This document shows, one piece after another, positions 6,853 through 14,255 of a stretch of DNA of 14,328 bases (positions are counted from its first letter, which is position 1; each line of letters opens with the position of its first letter). Source of the DNA: Candidatus Cellulosilyticum pullistercoris (GTDB lineage: Bacteria; Bacillota; Clostridia; Lachnospirales; Cellulosilyticaceae); assembly GCA_018883705.1 (NCBI GenBank), contig JAHLFQ010000222.1, positions 1 through 14,328 on the forward strand. The letters run 5' to 3'. The notes beneath the pieces were generated by a model that was given only the letters and a program-made list of their open reading frames with translations, was not told the origin of the DNA and made no database searches. Both the position numbers and the translations under genes were made by a program.

Positions 6853-7983
6853 ATGCAAATTGGACTTTATTTTCATATTCCTTTTTGTGCTTCAAAGTGT
6901 TATTACTGCGACTTTTTATCTTTGCCTAGAAGCAAGGAGCAGGAGTCTTATATAGAAGCACTCATTAAGGAAATAGAAAAAACAAGTAAAAGTTTGCCAT
7001 TAGATACAAGAATCAAGTCTATTTTTATAGGTGGGGGCACACCAACAGTGCTACCACCTTTTTTACTTGAGCAATTAATGATGGCTATTACAAAGCATTT
7101 TAAATTAGAACCATATTGTGAGTGGACTATAGAAGCAAACCCAGGAACTTTAGATGAAGCTAAGATGGAGGTTTTTAAGAAATATCCAATTACAAGAATT
7201 AGTTTAGGATTACAGTCGACTCACGATGCATTACTTAAGCGTATTGGTAGAATCCATACCTTTAAAGAGTGGGAAGAAAGTATTAGACTGATTAGAAAGT
7301 ATACAAAATGGCAAATTAATACAGATCTAATGTTTGCTTTACCAGAACAAACACTAGAGGAATTTAAGGAAACATTAGAAACGGTAGTTACCTATGACCT
7401 AGAACATGTTTCTGTTTATGCACTTATTATTGAAGAAGGCACCCAATTTGGGGAATGGTATGAAAAAGGGCAGATACAAGAAGTGTCAGAAGTACTAGAC
7501 CGTGAAATGTATCATATGGCACAAACTTTCTTAAGAGAAAAGGGATATGAACAGTACGAAATATCAAATTGGTCAAAACCAGGTAAGAAGTGTGAGCATA
7601 ATATAGTCTATTGGAGGTGTGAGCCTTATCTAGGATTAGGTTTAGGAGCACATTCTCTCTATGAAGGTAAGCGTTATTATAATGAGGAAGATATTAAACG
7701 TTATATTGAATGTCAAGGAGATATAAGTAAGATTCGTTATGAAGAAGAAGAGGTAACAGATAAGATAGCGATGGAGGAATACGTCTTTTTAGGACTGCGC
7801 TTGTTAGAAGGAATTGACGAAAATATCTTTGAGAAAAAATTTGGAAAGACTATTTGGACAGTGTATTCAGAGCCCCTTCAAAAATGGATACGTCTAGGTT
7901 TGTTAATTCATAAAGATAATAGAATTTATCTTTCAGATTATGGTTTAGATGTCTGTAATGAAATTTTCTCTTCTTTCTTATAA
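6853..7983 (+). CDS. hemW: Radical SAM heme chaperone HemW (formerly HemN-like)
   Basis: HemW is a radical-SAM protein that binds heme and is thought to deliver it to target proteins. Many such genes are annotated as oxygen-independent coproporphyrinogen III oxidase, but this one fits HemW better. It is short (376 residues) and begins directly at the cluster motif C12-x3-C16-x2-C19 (CASKCYYCDF), without the N-terminal extension of true HemN. Other landmarks are GGGTPT (SAM binding), EANPGTL, RISLGLQS, NTDLMFALPEQT, QYEISNWSKPG and LGLGAHS. The LMFALP segment has Ala where Gly is usual. A winged-helix-like C-terminal domain completes it. It is translated from a GAGGATGAGGG site in the lepA-hemW gap and ends before the terminator at 8057-8089. 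Confidence 0.93.
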   Translation: MQIGLYFHIPFCASKCYYCDFLSLPRSKEQESYIEALIKEIEKTSKSLPLDTRIKSIFIGGGTPTVLPPFLLEQLMMAITKHFKLEPYCEWTIEANPGTLDEAKMEVFKKYPITRISLGLQSTHDALLKRIGRIHTFKEWEESIRLIRKYTKWQINTDLMFALPEQTLEEFKETLETVVTYDLEHVSVYALIIEEGTQFGEWYEKGQIQEVSEVLDREMYHMAQTFLREKGYEQYEISNWSKPGKKCEHNIVYWRCEPYLGLGLGAHSLYEGKRYYNEEDIKRYIECQGDISKIRYEEEEVTDKIAMEEYVFLGLRLLEGIDENIFEKKFGKTIWTVYSEPLQKWIRLGLLIHKDNRIYLSDYGLDVCNEIFSSFL

Positions 7984-8056
7984 TGGCTTATGATATTAAA
8001 GCCAGATAAAGACAGCTGAGGATCATAGAAAATATGATTAGATACATTAAGTGAAT

Positions 8057-8089
8057 AAAAGACATACTTCATTAGGAAGTATGTCTTTT
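8057..8089 (+). terminator. Rho-independent terminator after hemW
   Basis: Arms 8057-8070 and 8076-8089 are perfectly complementary over 14 bp around the loop ATTAG. The 3' arm ends in a run of six T (8086-8091), five of them next to the GTC of the stem. It closes the lepA-hemW unit. Confidence 0.9.
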
Positions 8090-8091
8090 TT

Positions 8092-8275
8092 CGCTAGTTT
8101 AGAGATACCTGCTCTAGAAAAGTATCATTTTATCTAATATTTTAGGGGTAAAGGATTAAATAAATTGAGAAGAATAGTATATTAAATCCAAAAAACATTA
8201 TACTAAAAGTAAACTTATGGTTAAAAATCTATGGAAAAGAGTAACTTAAAAATAATAAAATATTAGATTAATATA
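8092..8275. other. AT-rich intergenic stretch before the hrcA promoter
   Basis: Together with the flanking terminator and promoter this makes the 379-nt gap between hemW and hrcA. I see no open reading frame with a ribosome binding site and no tRNA. The only structure noted is a 7-bp inverted repeat, TAGTATA (8175-8181) and TATACTA (8199-8205), which is AT-only apart from one G/C pair and may be chance. Confidence 0.6.
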
Positions 8276-8304
8276 TTGACAATATAAAAAAATAGTGCTA
8301 TCTT
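8276..8304 (+). promoter_or_regulatory. Sigma-A promoter of the hrcA operon
   Basis: A perfect -35 TTGACA (8276-8281), 17 nt, then TATCTT (8299-8304) preceded by TGC, which makes an extended -10 that can offset the weak hexamer. A transcript start near 8311 would place CIRCE at the very start of the mRNA. Confidence 0.85.
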
Positions 8305-8314
8305 TAATTCATAG

Positions 8315-8341
8315 TTAGCACTCAGTCTTGGTGAGTGCTAA
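8315..8341 (+). promoter_or_regulatory. CIRCE operator (HrcA binding site)
   Basis: TTAGCACTC (8315-8323), 9 nt, then GAGTGCTAA (8333-8341) is an exact match to the CIRCE consensus TTAGCACTC-N9-GAGTGCTAA. HrcA bound here blocks transcription of its own heat-shock operon. The site lies 22 nt before the hrcA start and just after the promoter. It is the only complete CIRCE I see in the window. Confidence 0.98.
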
Positions 8342-8362
8342 CAAAAAGAAGGAAGTGATTGG

Positions 8363-9400
8363 ATGGATATGAATGAGCGTAAGCTGAAAATCCTTGAGGC
8401 CATCATTCGCGATTATATAGAAACAGGGGATCCAGTTGGTTCAAGAACTATTTCAAAGAAATATGATCTTGGTATTAGTTCAGCTACCATACGCAATGAA
8501 ATGGCAGATCTAGAAGAGCTTGGACTAATCATACAACCTCATACCTCAGCAGGGCGCATTCCTTCGGATAAAGGATATCGTCTTTATGTAGATGGCATGA
8601 TGAAACGTCCTCAGATTACTCCTGAAGTAGAAAAGGTCATTGTAAACTTAATTAAAGAAAAGATTACACGTATTGATTCATTGGTTGAAGAGACTGCAAA
8701 GCTTGTGGCAATGCTTACAAATTGTACAACGATTGCAATGACACCTCCTATTTCACAAGTACGTATTAAGCATATTCAGCTTGTACCTATTGATGATTAT
8801 TCTGTAGCGTGTGTTATTGTAACAGATACAAATAGTGTGAAAAATCATGTGATTGATACGCCAAAGGCGATTGATTTTAATATGTGTATGGCTTTAACCA
8901 ATATCTTAAATGAAAAGCTAAAAGGAAGCTCACTAAGTCAAATTAGTGTGGACCAGATACGTACTTCAATAGAAGAAAAAATGAAGGAATATGGGGATAT
9001 TGCAAGTAGCGTTTTAGAGGCAATTGATAGTACTTTAAAACAAGAAGATACACCAGAAATTTATATTCGTGGTACCAACAATATTCTAGATTTTAATGGA
9101 TTACATGATAAAGATAAAACTAGAGAATTATTTAAGCTACTAGAGGAAAAACCATATTTAACAAAATTGCTGGATCAGTCTAAACCTAATACCATAACTG
9201 TAAAAATTGGAGAAGAGAATATTCTTACTCCGATGAAGGATTATAGTGTAGTAACAACAAGCTATAGTATTGGTGAACATACGATTGGTAATCTAGGTAT
9301 TATAGGACCAACACGTATGAACTATGATCAAGTAGTTTCTGTTTTAGAATATGTTTCTTATCATATAACAAATATGCTCAAGGACTTTAATGATTCATAA
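8363..9400 (+). CDS. hrcA: Heat-inducible transcription repressor HrcA
   Basis: HrcA is the CIRCE-binding dimeric repressor of class I heat-shock genes; its activity depends on GroEL and falls on heat stress. At 345 residues it has the family length. The N-terminal winged helix carries the signature run GDPVGSRTISKKY, ISSATIRNEMADLEELGLI and HTSAGRIPSDKGYR. The rest is the GAF-like dimerisation and inserted domain, ending in LGIIGPTRMNY, typical of HrcA. AAGGAAG (8349-8355) lies 7 nt before ATG 8363; ATG 8369 is a less likely alternative. It heads the operon and is autoregulated through the adjacent CIRCE. Confidence 0.98.
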   Translation: MDMNERKLKILEAIIRDYIETGDPVGSRTISKKYDLGISSATIRNEMADLEELGLIIQPHTSAGRIPSDKGYRLYVDGMMKRPQITPEVEKVIVNLIKEKITRIDSLVEETAKLVAMLTNCTTIAMTPPISQVRIKHIQLVPIDDYSVACVIVTDTNSVKNHVIDTPKAIDFNMCMALTNILNEKLKGSSLSQISVDQIRTSIEEKMKEYGDIASSVLEAIDSTLKQEDTPEIYIRGTNNILDFNGLHDKDKTRELFKLLEEKPYLTKLLDQSKPNTITVKIGEENILTPMKDYSVVTTSYSIGEHTIGNLGIIGPTRMNYDQVVSVLEYVSYHITNMLKDFNDS

Positions 9401-9437
9401 TAAATGAAAATAAGTGCTTTGAGGAAAGGGTGAAACC

Positions 9438-10028
9438 ATGGAAGAAAATCAAAATTTAGATCAGCAATTAGCTGAAGATCAAGTAGCACAAGAAGTTGAA
9501 ACAACAGAACAAACAACTTCTGATGAGGAAACGACTATAGTAGAAGAAACAGTCACAGAAGAGGCGGAAGTCATTGATGAAGCATCCAATGAGAAAGAGC
9601 ATCAAGCTGAAGATAAAGCAGCAGAATATCTTGATAGATGGCAACGCTTAATGGCTGAATTTGATAACTATAGAAAAAGAAGTGAAAAGGAAAAGGCTGA
9701 TCGCTATGATTATGCAGTAAGTAACACAGTAGCAGAAATGTTACCTGTTATTGATAATTTCGAGCGTGCATTAAAAGTTGAATCACAAGATAAAAGCTTT
9801 TTTGCAGGTGTAGAAATGATTTATAAGCAAATGATAGGTTTACTTGAAAAACTTCATGTTACACCAATTGAGGCAATAGGTAAAGAATTTGACCCAAATC
9901 TTCATAATGCAGTCATGCACATAGATGACGAGAATTTGGGAGAAAATATTGTTGCAGAAGAACTTCTAAAAGGTTATTTATATAAAGAAAAAGTAATTAG
10001 ACACAGTTTAGTAAAAGTGGCTAACTAA
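9438..10028 (+). CDS. grpE: Nucleotide exchange factor GrpE
   Basis: GrpE releases ADP from DnaK and so resets the chaperone for the next substrate. It acts as a dimer in the cytoplasm. The 196-residue protein has a long acidic, Glu/Thr-rich, probably disordered N-terminus (about residues 1-60). A coiled-coil helix follows, with YLDRWQRLMAEFDNYRKR, the GrpE hallmark, then LPVIDNFERAL. The C-terminal beta domain has GKEFDPNLHNAVMH and ends in RHSLVKVAN, the usual C-terminal block. It starts 37 nt after hrcA and 17 nt before dnaK, clearly within one operon; I see no separate promoter. Confidence 0.98.
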   Translation: MEENQNLDQQLAEDQVAQEVETTEQTTSDEETTIVEETVTEEAEVIDEASNEKEHQAEDKAAEYLDRWQRLMAEFDNYRKRSEKEKADRYDYAVSNTVAEMLPVIDNFERALKVESQDKSFFAGVEMIYKQMIGLLEKLHVTPIEAIGKEFDPNLHNAVMHIDDENLGENIVAEELLKGYLYKEKVIRHSLVKVAN

Positions 10029-10045
10029 TAATAGGAGGAAAAATT

Positions 10046-11872
10046 ATGGGTAAAATTATTGGTATTGACTTAGGAACAACAAACTCATGTGTATCTGTTA
10101 TGGAAGGTGGAAAACCAGTAGTTATTGTTAACGCTGACGGTAATAGAACAACACCATCTGTAGTAGGTTTTAGTAAAACAGGTGAAAGACTTGTAGGTGA
10201 TGTAGCAAAACGTCAAGCTGTTACAAACCATGAAAGAACAGTTATTTCTATTAAAAGACACATGGGTACAGATTATAAAGTAACAATTGATGATAAAAAA
10301 TTCTCTCCACAAGAGATTTCAGCAATCATCCTTCAAAAATTAAAAGCAGATGCAGAAGCTCACTTAGGTGAAAGTGTAACAGAAGCTGTTATTACAGTTC
10401 CTGCTTACTTTACAGATAGCCAAAGACAAGCAACAAAGGATGCTGGACGTATTGCTGGTCTTGATGTAAAACGTATTATCAACGAACCAACAGCAGCAGC
10501 TTTAGCTTATGGTCTTGATAACGAAAATGAACAAAAAATCTTAGTATATGACCTTGGTGGTGGTACATTCGACGTATCAGTTATTGATATCGGTGATGGT
10601 GTTATTGAGGTACTTGCAACTAGTGGAGATAACCATCTTGGTGGAGATGACTTTGACCAAAAAATCATTGATTTCTTAGTAGATGAATTTAAAAAACAAG
10701 AAGGTATCGACCTTTCAGAAGATAAAGTTGCTATGCAACGTTTAAAAGAAGCTGCTGAAACAGCTAAAAAAGAACTTTCTCAAAAAACAAGCGCAAACGT
10801 ATTAATCCCATTCATTTGCGCAGGTGGTCAAAGTTTAGATGTAACTATTACAAGAGCTAAATTTGATGAACTTACAGCTGATCTTGTTGAAAGAACAATG
10901 GTACCAGTTCGTACAGCATTAAATGATGCAGGTATTAATGCATCAGAACTTGATAAAGTATTATTAGTTGGTGGTTCTACTCGTATCCCAGCTGTTCAAG
11001 ATGCTGTAAAACGTATTACAGGAAAAGAACCATTCAAAGGAATCAATCCAGATGAATGTGTATCTGTAGGTGCAGCTATCCAAGGTGGTAAACTTTCTGG
11101 TGAAGCAGGTTCAGGAGATATCCTTCTTCTTGATGTAACACCTCTTACACTTGGTATCGAAACAATGGGTGGTGTAGCAACACCAGTTATTCCTAAAAAT
11201 ACAACAATCCCAACTAAAAAATCTCAAGTGTTCTCTACAGCAGCAGATAATCAACCAGCAGTTGATATCCACGTTGTTCAAGGTGAAAGACCAATGGCTA
11301 ATGATAACAAAACACTTGGTAACTTTAAATTAGATGGTATTATGCCAGCTCCACGTGGGGTACCACAAATTGAAGTAACATTCGATATTGACGCAAATGG
11401 TATCGTTAAAGTATCAGCTAAAGATCTTGGAACAGGTAAAGAACAACACATTACAATCACTGCAAGTACAAACTTAAGTGATGAAGAAATCGAAAAAGCT
11501 GTTAAAGAAGCAGAACAATTTGCTGCTGAAGATAAAAAACGTAAAGAAGCAATTGATGCTAAAAACGAAGCAGATGCTATGGTTTTCCAAACAGAGAAAA
11601 TGCTTAAAGACATGGAAGACAAATTAGAAGCTGACGACAAAGCAAAAGTTGATGCAGCACTTGCAAAATTAAAAGAACTTAATGATAAGGCAGTAGCGGC
11701 TGAAATGACAGAAGCTCAAGTTGAAGAACTTAAAGCAGCTAAAGAAGAATTAACACAAGTTTTCTATGCAATTTCTGAAAAGTTATACAGCCAAGCAGCA
11801 CCAGATATGAACGGGGCTGGCAACACTAAAGCAGATGATGATGTGATTGACGCAGACTTTAAAGAAGAATAA
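10046..11872 (+). CDS. dnaK: Molecular chaperone DnaK (Hsp70)
   Basis: DnaK is the ATP-driven Hsp70 chaperone that binds exposed hydrophobic stretches of client proteins. The 608 residues match Gram-positive DnaK, which lacks a ~24-residue segment of the proteobacterial ATPase domain. ATPase signatures are GIDLGTTNS (6-14), DLGGGTFDVS (169-178) and LVGGSTRIP (307-315). The interdomain linker and start of the substrate domain are seen as LLLDVTPLTLGIET. The lid helices end in the typical DDDVIDADFKEE tail. AGGAGG (10033-10038) lies 7 nt before the ATG. C-ending codons (ATC, GAC, AAC, TTC) appear more often here than in neighbouring genes, as expected for a highly expressed gene; this was judged by eye. 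Confidence 0.99.
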   Translation: MGKIIGIDLGTTNSCVSVMEGGKPVVIVNADGNRTTPSVVGFSKTGERLVGDVAKRQAVTNHERTVISIKRHMGTDYKVTIDDKKFSPQEISAIILQKLKADAEAHLGESVTEAVITVPAYFTDSQRQATKDAGRIAGLDVKRIINEPTAAALAYGLDNENEQKILVYDLGGGTFDVSVIDIGDGVIEVLATSGDNHLGGDDFDQKIIDFLVDEFKKQEGIDLSEDKVAMQRLKEAAETAKKELSQKTSANVLIPFICAGGQSLDVTITRAKFDELTADLVERTMVPVRTALNDAGINASELDKVLLVGGSTRIPAVQDAVKRITGKEPFKGINPDECVSVGAAIQGGKLSGEAGSGDILLLDVTPLTLGIETMGGVATPVIPKNTTIPTKKSQVFSTAADNQPAVDIHVVQGERPMANDNKTLGNFKLDGIMPAPRGVPQIEVTFDIDANGIVKVSAKDLGTGKEQHITITASTNLSDEEIEKAVKEAEQFAAEDKKRKEAIDAKNEADAMVFQTEKMLKDMEDKLEADDKAKVDAALAKLKELNDKAVAAEMTEAQVEELKAAKEELTQVFYAISEKLYSQAAPDMNGAGNTKADDDVIDADFKEE

Positions 11873-11880
11873 AATGAGAT

Positions 11881-11915
11881 GAAACGGTCAAAGAGCATTT
11901 CTCTTTGACTGTTTC
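11881..11915 (+). terminator. Hairpin between dnaK and dnaJ (attenuator, partial terminator or mRNA-stability element)
   Basis: Arms 11881-11895 and 11901-11915 pair over 15 bp with one G-U around a CATTT loop. The stem is strong, but it is followed by TATGTTAATA and not by a clear U-run, so full termination is doubtful. It begins 8 nt after the dnaK stop and ends about 50 nt before dnaJ. Confidence 0.65.
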
Positions 11916-11949
11916 TATGTTAATATAGTTTCTACATGAATAGATTAAT

Positions 11950-11956
11950 AAGGTGG
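11950..11956 (+). promoter_or_regulatory. Ribosome binding site fixing the dnaJ start
   Basis: AAGGTGG ends 8 nt before ATG 11965. The longer reading from GTG 11953 would start inside this site, so ATG 11965 is preferred. It gives the canonical MDKRDYYEVLGV N-terminus. Confidence 0.85.
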
Positions 11957-11964
11957 TGAAACAT

Positions 11965-13113
11965 ATGGATAAAAGAGATTACTATGAAGTCTTAGGTGTT
12001 GCAAAAGGTGCATCTGATACAGATATAAAAAAGGGTTATAGAAAATTAGCTAAAAAGTATCATCCAGATGCAAATCCGGATAATAAAGAAGCAGAAGCTA
12101 AGTTTAAAGAAATTACAGAGGCATATGAAGTATTAAGTGATCCTGATAAACGTGCTGCTTATGATAGGTATGGTCATGCTGCCTTTGAACAAGGTGGCGG
12201 CGGAGCAGGTGGCTTCGGCGGTTTTGGTGGCTTTGGAGGTTTTGATGGAGATATTGATTTAGGAGATATCTTAAATGGTATGTTTGGAGGTGGATTTGGA
12301 GGGGGACGTAGACGTCCACGTGGACCACAACCAGGTGCAGATATTCGCCAAACCATCCAAATTACATTTGAAGAAGCAGCATTTGGCTGTGAAAAAGAAA
12401 TTTCAATCAATACTTCAGAAACTTGTCATACATGTAATGGATCAAAGGCTAAACCAGGTACGAGTACAACAACATGTACTAAATGCCATGGTACGGGACG
12501 TGTAGTGATGCAACAACGTACCATTATGGGTATGATGCAAACAGAACAAGCTTGTGATGCTTGTCATGGAGAAGGAAAAATTGTTAAAGAACCATGTCCA
12601 ACATGTCATGGTCATGGTAAATTAAGAACAGTTAAAAAAGTAACGGTATCTATCCCAGCAGGAATAGACCATGGTCAAACATTACGTGTATCAGGAAAAG
12701 GTGAAGCAGGGGATGTAGGTGCTCCAGCAGGTGACTTACTTGTTACTGTATCTGTAAAATCTCATCCAATTTTTGAAAGACGTGGTAATGATGTCTATAT
12801 GCGTATGCCAATTAGCTTTGTACAGGCAGCACTTGGAGCTGAGCTTTCTATTCCTACATTAGATGGTAATGTGAAATTTACAATTCAAGCAGGTACACAG
12901 ACTTCTACAACATTTAGATTACAAGGTAAAGGGATTCCGAACCTACGTAATAATAAACATCGCGGGGATCAATATGTAGAAGTATATGTAGTGGTACCTA
13001 AAAATTTATCAGAAAAGCAAAAAAGTATCTTGCAAGAGTTTGAACCTGAATTAGGGGCACAGGCTGAAGAATCTAAAAGAGGATGGCAACATTTCTTTAA
13101 AAAGAATAAATAG
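11965..13113 (+). CDS. dnaJ: Co-chaperone DnaJ (Hsp40, type I)
   Basis: DnaJ delivers substrates to DnaK and stimulates its ATPase. The 382-residue protein has all type I domains in order. The J domain (about 1-68) has HPD at 33-35. A Gly/Phe-rich linker (about 75-115) contains repeated GGFGGFGG. The zinc domain has four cysteine pairs: C154/C157, C171/C174, C197/C200 and C211/C214. The C-terminal substrate domain (about 228-365) contains PAGIDHGQTLRVSGKGEAG and LQGKGIPNL. Three zinc repeats fit CxxCxGxG; the first reads CHTCNGSK, with Lys in the last Gly position. The tail ends in a basic HFFKKNK. It lies 92 nt after dnaK, behind a hairpin. Confidence 0.98.
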   Translation: MDKRDYYEVLGVAKGASDTDIKKGYRKLAKKYHPDANPDNKEAEAKFKEITEAYEVLSDPDKRAAYDRYGHAAFEQGGGGAGGFGGFGGFGGFDGDIDLGDILNGMFGGGFGGGRRRPRGPQPGADIRQTIQITFEEAAFGCEKEISINTSETCHTCNGSKAKPGTSTTTCTKCHGTGRVVMQQRTIMGMMQTEQACDACHGEGKIVKEPCPTCHGHGKLRTVKKVTVSIPAGIDHGQTLRVSGKGEAGDVGAPAGDLLVTVSVKSHPIFERRGNDVYMRMPISFVQAALGAELSIPTLDGNVKFTIQAGTQTSTTFRLQGKGIPNLRNNKHRGDQYVEVYVVVPKNLSEKQKSILQEFEPELGAQAEESKRGWQHFFKKNK

Positions 13114-13123
13114 ATCATTAAGT

Positions 13124-13157
13124 AGACTATGGAGGAAAAAATAATCTTCCATAGTCT
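13124..13157 (+). terminator. Probable rho-independent terminator after dnaJ
   Basis: Arms 13124-13136 and 13145-13157 pair over 13 bp with one G-U around the loop AAAAATAA (13137-13144), followed by TTATTGTG. The T-run (13157-13159, then 13161-13162) is short and broken, so efficiency is uncertain. The following promoter for prmA fits the end of an operon here. Confidence 0.7.
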
Positions 13158-13216
13158 TTATTGTGTAGAAAAAGAAGGAATACAAGAGCATACATGAAGT
13201 AAATGATAGTGATAAC

Positions 13217-13245
13217 TTGAATAAAGCCTAGCTATCACGTATAAT
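13217..13245 (+). promoter_or_regulatory. Sigma-A promoter of prmA
   Basis: TTGAAT (13217-13222), 17 nt, then TATAAT (13240-13245), 31 nt before the prmA ATG. A 6-bp inverted repeat, GTGATA (13209-13214) and TATCAC (13233-13238), straddles the -35 and could be an operator or chance. Confidence 0.75.
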
Positions 13246-13276
13246 TGAACTATTAAAATTAAATGGAGATGAAAAC

Positions 13277-14242
13277 ATGAACTGGTTAGAAGTAACGATT
13301 TATACATCCAAACAAGGACTAGAAACAATTACAGGTATTTTATTACAAATGGGCGTGACAGGATTTGTCATTGAAGATCCAGATGATTTTGAGGAATTCT
13401 TAAGTTTACGTGGTCAAACATGGGATTATATGGAAGAATCTGTAGAGCATTTAAAAGATGTTGAAACCAATATTAAGTTTTATTTAGCTGAAAATAGTCA
13501 AGGACAAGAAACCTTTATTGAAATTAAAAAGATGTTAGAGAGATTAAAAGCAGAGTATGATGACTATGGTAGTCTTCGTATGGAACTTGGTAATGTTAAC
13601 GAAGAGGATTGGGCAAATAACTGGAAAAAATATTTTAAGCCTTTTACAGTTGGCGAGAAATTTGTTATTAAACCAACATGGGAAACATATGATGAATCTA
13701 CTGAAAGACACATTCTTGAAATTGACCCTAATTCTTCATTTGGAACTGGACAACACTATACAACTCAGTTATGCATTGAGCAATTAGAAAAGATCATTAC
13801 ACCTTCTTGTGAAGTGTTAGATATGGGGTGTGGTAGTGGGATTCTTTCTATTGCAGCCTTAATGCTTGGTGCAAACCATGTCACAGCTGTAGATATTGAT
13901 CAAAATTCAGTAGATATTGCCTGCGAAAATTTTGCACAAAATAAGATGGATGTAACACGCTATACAACTTACTGTGGAAATGTCATGGCAGATGAAGCGT
14001 TAGAAAATAAAATTGGTCATCAAAAATATGATACTGTAGTAGCTAATATCGTTGCAGATGTTATTATCGGTATGAAACACCAACTTAAAGGCTTTTTAAA
14101 GCCAGAAGGTAAGCTCATTGCATCAGGAATTATTGGAGATCGTGCTGATGAAGTAAAAGCGCATCTTGAAGAAATAGGTTTTGAAATAGAACATATCAAT
14201 GAAAAAAATGATTGGGTAGCTATTTTAGCTCATATTAAGTAG
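13277..14242 (+). CDS. prmA: Ribosomal protein L11 methyltransferase
   Basis: PrmA is the SAM-dependent enzyme that trimethylates ribosomal protein L11. The 321-residue length is typical. The N-terminal substrate-recognition domain begins MNWLEVTIYTSKQGLE. After a linker come SFGTGQHYTT (154-163; FGTG.H.TT is the PrmA hallmark), the SAM-binding motif I LDMGCGSGILSIA (from about residue 181), and VTAVDIDQNSV. VANIVADVI corresponds to the post-motif II N-I-L/V block seen in PrmA. GGAG (13265-13268) is 8 nt upstream of the ATG. It has its own promoter and is followed 13 nt later by rsmE. The dnaJ-prmA-rsmE order is common in Firmicutes. Confidence 0.97.
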   Translation: MNWLEVTIYTSKQGLETITGILLQMGVTGFVIEDPDDFEEFLSLRGQTWDYMEESVEHLKDVETNIKFYLAENSQGQETFIEIKKMLERLKAEYDDYGSLRMELGNVNEEDWANNWKKYFKPFTVGEKFVIKPTWETYDESTERHILEIDPNSSFGTGQHYTTQLCIEQLEKIITPSCEVLDMGCGSGILSIAALMLGANHVTAVDIDQNSVDIACENFAQNKMDVTRYTTYCGNVMADEALENKIGHQKYDTVVANIVADVIIGMKHQLKGFLKPEGKLIASGIIGDRADEVKAHLEEIGFEIEHINEKNDWVAILAHIK

Positions 14243-14255
14243 GAAAAGGTGAAGT

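Noticed and set aside
7984..8004. Small hairpin TGGCTT/AAGCCA just after the hemW stop
   Set aside because: A 6-bp stem with a 9-nt loop and no T-run; the clear terminator is 50 nt further on.
11278..11640. 120-residue minus-strand frame inside dnaK
   Set aside because: It is a shadow of dnaK codon structure: Ser/Ala-rich, with no recognisable family or ribosome binding site.
11905..11929. TTGACT within the dnaK-dnaJ hairpin as a dnaJ promoter
   Set aside because: The possible -10 sequences TAATAT and TATAGT are only 10-13 nt away, too close for a sigma-A promoter.
11953..11964. GTG at 11953 as the dnaJ start
   Set aside because: This codon is part of the AAGGTGG ribosome binding site for ATG 11965, and the extra MVKH is not typical of DnaJ.
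12174..12410. Minus-strand Pro-rich frame opposite the DnaJ Gly/Phe region, and the GGTTTTGG-like repeats there
   Set aside because: The repeated DNA simply encodes the normal Gly/Phe linker of DnaJ; the antisense PPKPP reading is its mirror.
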